Origin: JAHRAW01 sp965226545 | GTDB lineage: Bacteria; Pseudomonadota; Gammaproteobacteria; Arenicellales; Poriferihabitantaceae | NCBI GenBank assembly: GCA_965226545.1 | Contig: OZ245364.1 | Location: forward strand, 992,001 to 1,056,000 | DNA: 64,000 nucleotides | Reading direction: 5' to 3' | In this document: piece by piece, positions 8,653-17,300 of the stretch | Layout: each line of letters starts with the position of its first letter | How positions within the stretch are numbered: the stretch's first letter is position 1 | Position numbers and translations under genes: made by a program | Notes under the pieces: model-generated | The model's input: only the letters and a program-made list of their open reading frames with translations | Databases searched by the model: none | What the model was told of the DNA's origin: nothing

Positions 8653-8835
8653 ATGTTTAAATCCAAATACATCGCCGCAAACGACCATTCGCCTGAAGCG
8701 GATTCCAAACGCTTCATCGCGGAACTCAAGCCGTATATTTTCATCATCGTTATCTTCGGCATCATCGGCGCCGGCTCAGCGGCGGCTTTGATATTGATGG
8801 CGCTTGATGTCATCTGGCAGTTGTTTTTCAAATAA
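8653..8835 (+). CDS. Family B 60-residue membrane protein (B1)
   Basis: Unknown function. First of six B paralogues, all exactly 60 residues. It has a polar N-terminal half (MFKSKYIAANDHSPEADSKR, then FIAELKPYI) and one transmembrane segment of about residues 29-53 with small residues (GIIGAGSAAA), ending in a short LFFK tail. The start is the ATG at 8653, 4 bases after A1, aligning with the starts of all paralogues. No separate promoter is visible, so it is probably co-transcribed and translationally coupled with A1. Confidence 0.78.
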   Translation: MFKSKYIAANDHSPEADSKRFIAELKPYIFIIVIFGIIGAGSAAALILMALDVIWQLFFK

Positions 8836-8859
8836 TCCGCATGTGCGGTGGAGCATCCA

Positions 8860-9042
8860 ATGTTTAAATCCAACCCCATCGACGCAAACGACGATTCGCC
8901 CGAGGCGAAAGCCAAACGCGCAGTCGCAAAATTAATGCCGCGCATGTATCTCTATGTCTTCCTCGGCATGTTCGGCTTCGGCGCGGCGGGCGCGGCGTTT
9001 TTGTTGGTGCTTGCCGCCCTCTTGCATTTGTTCACCAAATAA
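8860..9042 (+). CDS. Family B 60-residue membrane protein (B2)
   Basis: Second B paralogue: MFKSNPIDANDDSPEAKAKR, then a transmembrane segment with GMFGFGAAGAA and a tail LFTK. It is the most divergent in the middle (RAVAKLMPRMYLY instead of RFIAELKPYIY). It begins 24 bases after the B1 stop; the gap holds a small CCGCA-TG-TGCGG hairpin and GGAG. An in-frame ATG four codons upstream is possible, but the paralogues favour 8860. Confidence 0.76.
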   Translation: MFKSNPIDANDDSPEAKAKRAVAKLMPRMYLYVFLGMFGFGAAGAAFLLVLAALLHLFTK

Positions 9043-9068
9043 ATCCGCAATCACCATCGGCTAATCCA

Positions 9069-9251
9069 ATGTTCAAATTCAAATCCAAACCCCAACCCGA
9101 CAATCCGTCTGATGTGGACACCGGCCGTTTGATTGAGGAACTAAAGCCGTATATTTGCGCTTTAATCATCATCATGACTCTTGGCGCCGGCGTGACGGCT
9201 GTGTTGCTATGGTCGTTGCTTGGAATCATCCGGGTTTTGTTTTTCAGTTAA
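9069..9251 (+). CDS. Family B 60-residue membrane protein (B3)
   Basis: Third B paralogue, 60 residues. Its N-terminus is altered (MFKFKSKPQPDNPSDVDTGR) while the core RLIEELKPYI, the small-residue motif LGAGVTAVL and the tail IIRVLFFS match the others. It begins 26 bases after B2 with no clear ribosome-binding site, only the shared AATCCAATG context. Single transmembrane segment at about residues 29-53. Function unknown. Confidence 0.76.
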   Translation: MFKFKSKPQPDNPSDVDTGRLIEELKPYICALIIIMTLGAGVTAVLLWSLLGIIRVLFFS

Positions 9252-9275
9252 GCCGCAACCGAGGCGGCGAAGCCA

Positions 9276-9458
9276 ATGTTCAAATCCAAACCCATCGACG
9301 CAAACGACAATTCGCCCGAGGCGGATGCCAAACGCTTTGTCGCGGAATTGATGCCGAAAATTTATCTCATGGCATTCCTCGTCGTCGTCGGCGCCGGCGC
9401 GGCGGCGGTTATACTGTTGAAGACGCTTGACATCATCCGGATTTTGTTTTTCAGTTAA
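9276..9458 (+). CDS. Family B 60-residue membrane protein (B4)
   Basis: Fourth B paralogue: MFKSKPIDANDNSPEADAKR, core RFVAELMPKIYLM, membrane motif VVVGAGAAAVILL, tail IIRILFFS. It starts 24 bases after B3; the gap can fold a GCCGC/GGCGGC hairpin just after the B3 stop. Close to the consensus of the set. Function unknown; probably one polycistronic message from A1 through C1. Confidence 0.76.
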   Translation: MFKSKPIDANDNSPEADAKRFVAELMPKIYLMAFLVVVGAGAAAVILLKTLDIIRILFFS

Positions 9459-9481
9459 GCCGCAACCGCACCACTAATCCA

Positions 9482-9634
9482 ATGTACAAACCAAAACGTT
9501 TCACCTTCGCTGAGAAGTGCCAGATGTTTTATTACGCCTTCTTGATTGCCCTCGTCGCGGTCGGGCTTTTTGCGATTGGCGCAGCCATCGGTTGGGTGGC
9601 AATCGACATCGTCTACAACCTCATCACCCGCTAA
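9482..9634 (+). CDS. Family C 50-residue membrane protein (C1)
   Basis: Unknown function. The 50-residue product begins MYKPKRFTFAEKCQMFYYAF and ends AIGWVAIDIVYNLITR. One long hydrophobic segment runs from about residue 17 to 45, with an IGAAIG small-residue patch. It matches the gene at 10995 over its whole length, and both close a module. The ATG lies 23 bases after B4 in the same CTAATCCAATG context as the B genes. Confidence 0.75.
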   Translation: MYKPKRFTFAEKCQMFYYAFLIALVAVGLFAIGAAIGWVAIDIVYNLITR

Positions 9635-9644
9635 AACGCCGCCT

Positions 9645-9673
9645 TTGACACTTGCCACCCGCCTTGATTTTAT
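9645..9673 (+). promoter_or_regulatory. Sigma70-type promoter of small-protein module 2
   Basis: TTGACA (9645-9650), a 17-base spacer and TTTTAT (9668-9673). The promoter and the roughly 50-base leader down to the GGAG before A2 are almost identical to the copy at 10486-10514, so promoter, leader and A gene appear to have been duplicated as a unit. Confidence 0.75.
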
Positions 9674-9721
9674 GTAAACTTTCCATCATCACCAATTCAT
9701 CAACCAACACAGGAGTACATT

Positions 9722-10075
9722 ATGAAACGCAAACGACAGGTATTCGATGCATTGAAAGCGTCGGAGGCTTTGCAAGATGCCAAATTTTCCGTCGAACAGG
9801 CGAATCGAATTGTGCGCGTGATTCAAGATTCGCAGAAGCATGCGCCCACGTTCGACGACCTGCAAGAATCCGAGCGCACTGTTACGGCGGAAGCCAATGC
9901 GCATGCGGATGAACTGCACGCGGAAGCCATGGTGGTTATTACGTCAGTTAAGAAAAGACTTACGAAGTTTTTGACGACTGTTAAAGTGGCTTTTAAAACC
10001 ATCCTTATCGCTCTCGGCGTCAGCGTCAGTGTGGCGGCGATTGTGTATTATGTCTATTCCATTATCAGAGGTTAA
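9722..10075 (+). CDS. Family A small coiled-coil membrane protein (A2)
   Basis: Unknown function. The 117-residue product heads module 2. It has MKRKRQVFDALKASEAL, FSVEQANRIVRVIQDSQ and DDLQESER, then a helical polar stretch (about residues 55-88) and a C-terminal hydrophobic anchor ending YYVYSIIRG. The stalk is longer than in A1 and shorter than in A3. GGAG precedes the ATG by 7 bases. The DUF1640-like resemblance is inferred from the motif order. B5 follows after 4 bases. Confidence 0.8.
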   Translation: MKRKRQVFDALKASEALQDAKFSVEQANRIVRVIQDSQKHAPTFDDLQESERTVTAEANAHADELHAEAMVVITSVKKRLTKFLTTVKVAFKTILIALGVSVSVAAIVYYVYSIIRG

Positions 10076-10079
10076 CGCC

Positions 10080-10262
10080 ATGTTCAAATCCAAACTCATC
10101 AACGCAAACGACAATTTGTCCGATGCGGAATCCGATCGTTTTATTGCCGAACTGAAGCCGTATATTTACGCTTCAGTCATCTGTTTGATGCTTGGCGCCG
10201 GTGCGGCGGCTGTGTTGATATGGTCGTTGTTTGGGATCATTCGGATTTTGTTTTTTAGTTAA
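10080..10262 (+). CDS. Family B 60-residue membrane protein (B5)
   Basis: Fifth B paralogue: MFKSKLINANDNLSDAESDR, core RFIAELKPYIYAS, membrane motif MLGAGAAAVLIW, tail IIRILFFS. The ATG at 10080 is fixed by alignment with the other five; the frame stays open upstream into A2. The 4-base gap to A2 repeats the A1-B1 arrangement, which suggests coupled translation of each A with the first B. Function unknown. Confidence 0.77.
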   Translation: MFKSKLINANDNLSDAESDRFIAELKPYIYASVICLMLGAGAAAVLIWSLFGIIRILFFS

Positions 10263-10286
10263 GCCGCAACTGCGGCGGTTAATCCA

Positions 10287-10469
10287 ATGTTCGAATCCAA
10301 ACCCATCGACGCAAACGACGATTCGTCCGATGCGGAATCCGAACGTTTTATTGCGGAAATAAAGCCGTATATTTACGCTTGGGTTTTCGCCGTTATGTTT
10401 GGCACCGGCGCGGCGGTTGTGTTGGTGTGGTCAGTGATTAAAATCATTTGGCATTTGTTCACCAAATAA
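10287..10469 (+). CDS. Family B 60-residue membrane protein (B6)
   Basis: Sixth B paralogue: MFESKPIDANDDSSDAESER, core RFIAEIKPYIYAW, membrane motif MFGTGAAVVLVW, tail IIWHLFTK. The gap after B5 contains a clean GCCGC-AACT-GCGGC hairpin, then AATCCAATG. It ends module 2, which has no family C gene. Function unknown. Confidence 0.77.
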   Translation: MFESKPIDANDDSSDAESERFIAEIKPYIYAWVFAVMFGTGAAVVLVWSVIKIIWHLFTK

Positions 10470-10485
10470 ACCCCACACCCCACCA

Positions 10486-10514
10486 TTGACACTTGCCACT
10501 CGCCTTGATTTTAT
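10486..10514 (+). promoter_or_regulatory. Sigma70-type promoter of small-protein module 3
   Basis: TTGACA (10486-10491), 17-base spacer, TTTTAT (10509-10514). It differs from the module 2 promoter by one base between the two hexamers, and the leader down to the A3 start is also nearly identical. Confidence 0.75.
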
Positions 10515-10563
10515 GTAAACTTTTCATCATCACAAATTCATCAATCAATTGCAGGAGTACATT

Positions 10564-10989
10564 ATGAAACGCACTCGACCGAAGTTTGATGCTTTGACAG
10601 CATCGGATAAATTGCAAGAAGCCGATTTTTCCGCCGAGCAGGCGCGAGGGATTATTCGCGCGATTCAAGATTCGCAGGAGCATATGTCCACGTTGGACGA
10701 CCTGCAAGAACCCGAACGCAATGCCAATGCGCATACCGATGAGCAGCATGCGAATGCCGAGTCGTATGCGGATAAAAAGCACGCCGAAGCCATGGCAGCC
10801 ACTGCTGAGATTAAGCAAAGCGTTGCTGAACTCACTCGAAAATTTTTGGAACTTAAGGAAAGCGTTACGGAAGTCAAGCACCAGCATTCGAATCTGAAAA
10901 CGTCGGTTAAAACCATCACCGCCGTCGTCGCCATCCTCGGTACTTTGGTGGCGATTGGCTATCGTCTCTATCAATCTTTAGGGGGCTAA
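10564..10989 (+). CDS. Family A coiled-coil membrane protein (A3)
   Basis: Unknown function; the longest A protein at 141 residues. The N-terminal head is MKRTRPKFDALTASDKL, FSAEQARGIIRAIQDSQ and DDLQEPER. About residues 55-115 form a heptad-like polar helix (SVAELTRKFLELKESVTEV) before a hydrophobic anchor ending IGYRLYQSLGG. This long-stalk form most resembles bacterial DUF1640/CCDC90-type proteins, by inference. The ATG at 10564 with AGGAG upstream is preferred over an in-frame ATG 15 bases earlier. C2 begins 5 bases after the stop. Confidence 0.82.
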   Translation: MKRTRPKFDALTASDKLQEADFSAEQARGIIRAIQDSQEHMSTLDDLQEPERNANAHTDEQHANAESYADKKHAEAMAATAEIKQSVAELTRKFLELKESVTEVKHQHSNLKTSVKTITAVVAILGTLVAIGYRLYQSLGG

Positions 10990-10994
10990 CTCCA

Positions 10995-11147
10995 ATGTCC
11001 AAATCCAGACGCTTAACCTTCGCCGAAAAGCGCGAGATATTTTATTTCTCTTTCGGCTTTTCCATTGCCGTTATCGCCGCTCTGGTGGTTGGCATAGCCT
11101 TCGGCTGGGTGGCATTCGACATCGTCTACCACCTAATCACCCACTAA
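10995..11147 (+). CDS. Family C 50-residue membrane protein (C2)
   Basis: Second family C gene, 50 residues: MSKSRRLTFAEKREIFYFSF, ending FGWVAFDIVYHLITH. It shares FTFAEK/LTFAEK, the GWVA-DIVY-LIT block and exact length with C1. One transmembrane segment. It closes module 3 and the array; the promoter of the giant autotransporter gene follows after 36 bases. Function unknown. Confidence 0.75.
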   Translation: MSKSRRLTFAEKREIFYFSFGFSIAVIAALVVGIAFGWVAFDIVYHLITH

Positions 11148-11183
11148 CCCCCCGCACAATCATTAAATTCCCACCCCTCCCCC

Positions 11184-11212
11184 TTGACAAACCCCGCGCA
11201 ATTGGATAGTTT
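11184..11212 (+). promoter_or_regulatory. Probable promoter of the giant autotransporter gene
   Basis: TTGACA (11184-11189), 17-base spacer, TAGTTT (11207-11212). The -35 is perfect and the -10 weak. It lies about 100 bases before the start codon at 11311, leaving a GC-rich leader. Confidence 0.5.
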
Positions 11213-11310
11213 ACGCGGTTATGTTCTGACACGGGTGGCGGTGTTTGCGCGTTGTGCGTGGGCGGCGGTGTTTGTGTATAATTGACCACTCTTTTACGAG
11301 GTGCCGAGTG

Positions 11311-14300
11311 ATGAACCCCGAATCAATTGTAACAGCCAATTCCGCGGCAGGCGCGGCAACGATTGCGTCCAGCGGGTTGGCGGTTGCGCCTGCGCGGTGG
11401 GCGGTGCGGTTGGTGTTTTGTGTTTTGGCGTTGCTGATGATTTGCGGCAAGGCGCAGGCGCAAAACTTAGCCTCGACATTCCAAGTACAGCAGCCCGATT
11501 TAACTTTCGTCGAAGGCGTCTCGCGCACTGTTCGGATGACGGCTGCAACCCCCGGCAATTTCGAAGGCGAAGCGTTGCCGCTTGGTCGCTATCATTTTTA
11601 TCTCGGCGCCGCCGAAGCGTACCACGCCAACTTTGAAAACTTGATACGGTTTCCCGCCGGCGGAGTGACCTTCTCTGCAAGCGGCGTGGTGTTATCGTTC
11701 GGCTCGGATATGTCCGAGCAAACCAGTGCCGTTAGCCCCGGCGACACGAACTACGGCATCAACACTTTCGACCCGTTTTACACCACCAGCACCGCCGGCG
11801 ACAATCGGTTGTTTGTTTACGACACCATCAGCCCGGCGTGGAACGGCACATACACTTGGGCGAATGACGGCGAATTGGACGGCGAAATCGGCACGACATT
11901 CACCATCACCGTCTTGCCTTTCGCTTTCCCAGACGGCGCCAACCCCGGCGACCAAATTTTGGCGAAAACCGAAATGGCGACCTTTACGCTCGGCAATATC
12001 GAAACCACAGCCGATATCGAGTCATACACCCTAACCGCCGGCGGCACAGTCAACGGCGTAGCGGTGGCGCAACGAATCATCACACATGGCGACACAATCA
12101 TCAGCGGCGCCGGCGGCGGGCTCGTCTATATCTCAGAAAGCGGCGCGCAAACCGGCGGCGGGGTGGCTGCGGAAGGCTCGTTATCCGGCACGCCGAATGT
12201 CGATGCCGACATCACGCTCACCTATACGGCGTATGCCGCCGGCGCATCGAAATCATTCGCTTTTCGCATTCAACTCTACGGGCCATCATTCCCCACACCG
12301 CAAGAAAATCTTGCCTTCACCGCCGGCATCGCATCGCCGCCCATCACCTTTGCCCCAGTGCGCACCTCGACCGAATCGGTCACTTATACGCTCACGCGGA
12401 TTGACGGCGCCGCAATTCCGGCGGCGGCGTTCAGCATCTTTCGCATTACCGATGCGGTAACCGAAATTAATTCGGAGACCGCTTTGACTGTGGACGATGC
12501 CGGGGCGTATCGATTAACCGCCACCGACAACAATGGCGAAACCGCGACTTCGGATTTTACGATTGCGGTGTCACCGCCGGTGGCGTTTCCGTCTGATGCG
12601 AGCCCGGGCAATGTGGTGTTGTTTCAAGGCGCCGCGGTTACTTTCTCGCTCGGCGATGCGGCCGGCGGGCAATCGCCGATTGTGTATACATTAACCAGCA
12701 ACGGCAATGTTATCGCCGATGGCGCGAGTTTGCCGTTCGGCACAGGCAGCGGCACCGATGTCGGCATCACCTATATCGCCGGCTCGCCGGCGCGAATCCT
12801 TGGCACGCCCGGCGCGATTAATTCGCCCGGCATCACCGCCACCTACACCGTAACGGACGCCAACGGCTCAACCGACAATTTCGAATTTAATGTTATATCA
12901 ACGAGTGCGGCGTTCCCGCAGCCGACCAATGTGGTGGCGTCTTATACAGTCAACGAAGGCGCGTACACCATAGACGGCGTAGCGGAATTCGATGATGCCT
13001 TCACCTTGCCCGAAGTCGATTTCACCGCCGCCTCAGCCACCGCCACTTACAGCAGCGGCGGCACTTTGGCGACGGGGTTGACAAGAACATTAAATCTGAT
13101 TTCCGGCACGCCAACCGTCGCCGGCGCATTCACCTATCTGTATATCGCCCACCGCACCGATGTCGACACCGCCAATGTGGCGACCTTTAACTACATCGCG
13201 CATGTCGCCGCCGCCCCGAGTTTTCCGGCGAACGCGAATCCGGGCGACCAAACTTTATTGCAAGGTGCGGCTGCGGTGACGGTTACGCTTGGCAATGCGG
13301 TAGGCGGGGTTGCGCCGTATGCGTATGAAACTTTGCTGATATTCTCAGGCGGAACGCAAGGAGGCGATGAACTCGTCGCCGGCAGTCCGCCGTTTGAGGC
13401 GGTGCAGGCGTATATCGCCGCCACCGCCAGCACGCCGGCGATGGTTGTGATGTCGTACAACATTGCGGCGGAATACACCTTCATCCACAACGTAAATGAT
13501 TCCCACGCCGTATCGGCGGCGTTTACATTCGCCTTCACCATCGAGCCGGATGCGCCAAAATTCGCGCCGCAAGCGGATTTGCATTTCACCGCCGGTCACG
13601 CCCGGTCGCGCGATTTGGTCGCCTCCCCCTCCGGCACGGCGCCGCTTACTTACTCTTTCACCCAACTCGACGGCACGGCGTTGCCGGCGGGGTTGGAGCA
13701 ACATATATTGGCTGATAGACTGCCGAGATTGCAATCGACTACCGCTTTAACCGAAGCGATGGCCGGCAGTTACATATTAACCGCCCGCGACTCGGCCTCG
13801 CCCGCCCTATCCGGCAGCGTCACCTTTAATGTCGTGGTTGCGCCGCCGTTGGTCGCCGGCGCGAATCCGGGCGATACGGTGGTGCAAGTTCTGCAGCCTT
13901 TCAATGTCGATATGGGCAAAGCCACGGGCGGACGGGCGCCGTGGCAGTATGAATTCTATCGAAACGGCGGCATCTTGGGCAGTGGCTTCGGCAACGATGG
14001 CGTTCATTACGACCTGAGAGGCGCTGGTCAACCCGCCCATTTACACAGCAGTTTAGGCAGTGGTCCGCTTAACCCGACAACTTGGCGTATCCAATTCAGA
14101 ACCATAGACGCCAACGGTGCGTCATCGGAGATAGCCTTCGTGTTTCGGGCGGTCAACGCCCCGACTTTCGGTGACGGCACATCGCCGCCCGGCAGCGTCA
14201 ATGTCACCTACACAGTAAACGACCCCACCCGCACCAGCGACGACGGTAGCACCTCGGATGCGGCGATTGTATTGCCGGCAGCCACCGGCGGCGCCGGCGG

Positions 14301-17300
14301 CACAACCTACAGCGTCGAAGGCACTGTGCCCGGGCTGGGGCTGAGCATCGCCGAACAAACCAACGGCACCGCCCACCTCAGCGGCACGCCAACCACCGTC
14401 GGCGATTACACTTTCATCCGCATCGGCGGCGACACCAACAACCAATTCGGCACCTACAGCGTCAACATCCGCGTAAACGAACGCCCGTCATTTGTCGGCG
14501 CGCAACCGCTGTTGCAAACGACCTTAAATATCCCACTCGCCGAGCCGTTGACCTTGTTGGCGGCAACCAACGGCTCGGGCGACTTTTCCTATACACTGGA
14601 TGCATCATTGCCCACCGGCTTAACCTTCAGCGGACGCACCATCAGCGGTACGCCGACCGTCGCCGCCGATGCCCGCACATTTGATTTCACAATGTCGGCG
14701 GTGGATGCGCACGGCGTGACGGCGTCTAATACATTGCCGTTTAAATTGGAAATCATTCCGGCATTGGCGTTTGTAACGCCGCCGATGGAACGGTTTGCGT
14801 TTCTCTACGACCGAAATGTCGCGTACACCTTGCCGGCAGTCAGCAACGGCACTGAGCCGTATACCTACAGCGTGAGTAATTTGCCCAGCACCGGTCTTGC
14901 GTTCGACACGAGTTCGCTCGAACTCAGCGGCACCATTGTTAGCACCATCGGCGGTAACTACAATTACACCGCCGAGTACAAAGTGGTCGACGCCGCCGGC
15001 ACCGAAGTAACCGCGCCAATCGCAATCGGCGGGTTCGGCGCCATCAACTTCGATGGCATGCTCGGCACCGCCTTAAACAACGGCTATTCCTTCCGCTCCG
15101 GCACCGCCGCCAACATCCAATTGCCCGAAGCCGCCGCCGGCACTTCGACCAAAACCTATAGCCTGACCGAAGGTGCATCTTTCGGCGCGGCGCAATTTAA
15201 CCAAGACGGCATCGCCTTCAACCCGGCGAATCGACGAATCACCGGCACACCGAACAACAACGCAGAGGTCAATTATGCGTTGACCTATCACGCCACAGAC
15301 ATTGCCGGCGGCAACACCAGCATCAGTACCCACACCAATGTATTCATCGCCGCGCAATTGCGTTTCTTGAGGGCGGCGGACAGCGCCAGCGTCAGCACTT
15401 TCTCGTCCATCAACCTCACCTTGCCGCAGGTCGAAAATAGCGTCGGCACAGTCGCCTATCTTTTGGGTGAATTAGTCGGCGGGACGGTGAACTACTCCTC
15501 CTATACCTTGCCCGGCACCGGCGCAACCCAGGTCACCTTCATCTCCAATACGTCACCGCAAACCATCGGCGGCATAACCGACGGCACGGTCTCCGCCCAA
15601 ACCTTTGTCTACACCGCCACCGACAACTACGACGGCGAATCCGTATCGACGACATTCACCATCGCCGTAAACGAAAGCCCGGCATTCTCGGGCAGCCCGT
15701 TTGTGGTTACCTACACATTGGGCGAAGACACCTTCACTCGAGGCGGCATTCAATACAATGAATTAACCCTGCCCGCCGCCACCGAAGGCGTCTCCACCGG
15801 CAGCGGCACCGCAGGCTACACCCGCGACGGCAATCTGCCGCGCGGCTTAACCGCATCGAGCGATAGCGGCATCGCATTGGGCGTGGGCGTCGAGGGCGGC
15901 GAAATCATCATCACCGGTCGCCCATCAACCTCCGGCGACTTCATCTTCTATCGCATCGCCACCGATAGTTTGGGCGAACCCGGCACGTTTACGCTTAATA
16001 TCCATGTCGCCGAACGGCCGGCGTTTGTTGACGAATTCGAAACCATCGGATTCACCGTCGGCAAAAACGACACCGAACACACCTTGCCGGAAGCAAGCGG
16101 CGGGGCCGGCATATTGACATACAACCTCGACTCTCTGGACTTGCCGGCGGGATTGACCGTCAACTTAACCGAACGCACCATCAGCGGCATGCCGACCGAG
16201 GCGACAACCCAGCAACGCACGTGGCGTGCCACGGACATAAACGGTGTGCAAGCGCCCGGGCGGTTTACCTTGCGGGTGGCGGCGGCATTTACCGAAATCG
16301 TCGAAAGCGATGAACTCACCGCCGAAATCGAAGTGGGCGAGTCGGTCGATGTGCCGGGCGGCACCGGCGGGCAAGGTCCGTATTCATTTACCGTGATTGA
16401 CGCCAACGACTTGACCGAAGGGGTGGAGATAGCGGTCGACGGCACGCTCATCAATACGCCGATTTTTGCGACCACCGCCGTCGGCACCGCCGGCGAAGAT
16501 TTGATTGATGTTGTCAGTTACACCGTCACCGACGCCAACGGCGCCGAAGTGACGGTGACCTACGAGATTACCTACGACCCGATTGCCGCCCCCGAGTCGG
16601 AAAGAGAATATGTAATCCCCACCGGCTCAGAGACGATTATCGATTTGAGTAATGCATTTACCGTCGCCGGGGGCGGCAAACGCACCTTTGCATTGATTGC
16701 GGATTCGGCGGATTCGGGGCAAAGCGCGAGCGGTTTGCGCACCGCCGCCGCTTTTGTCCCGGCGGAGTCGGTCGAAGTGGCAAGCGGCTTGACATTCGAT
16801 CCCGCGACGCAACGATTAACCAGCGACGGCAGTTTCGGCGATGGTACCGAACCGACATTGACCTATAAATTTGTCGCAACCTTCACCGTCGGCACCTACA
16901 TCATCGGCACCGGCGACGAGACCGTCACCAGCGACGAAGAGGTCACCATCACATTGAGCATCGACAGAGCCGATGAATTAACCCCGATTAACACCCAAGT
17001 CCTCTCCAAATTCGCCGCCGCCTCAGTCGCCGGCACCTTGGGCGCAATCACCGACCGCATTGCCACCGCCAACATCGCCGTCCCCGAATTCTCCATCGGC
17101 GGCAAATCGCCGCAAGCCGCCTTGGCGCACGGCGCGCAACTCTATGTCAATGACCGCGAAAACTTCGACCGCGCTAAACTCATCGGCAACAGCCGATTCG
17201 TTATGCCGATAACCGCCGCCGGCGACCCGTCGCAGAGTATCTGGGCGAGCGGGGCGGTGTGGGGCAGCGCGAACTATCGCAGCATCGATGGCGATGCCAA

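Noticed and set aside
8361..11147. Type I toxin-antitoxin or phage holin cluster
   Set aside because: Short hydrophobic proteins suggest it, but there is no antisense RNA signal, no endolysin, no phage gene and the N-terminal halves are long and conserved, unlike toxins or holins.
11148..11310. Right attachment site copied from tRNA-Asn
   Set aside because: I looked for the tRNA 3' end (CCGGGGAGCCA) after the small-protein array and before the adhesin gene and saw no copy; no integrase gene is present.
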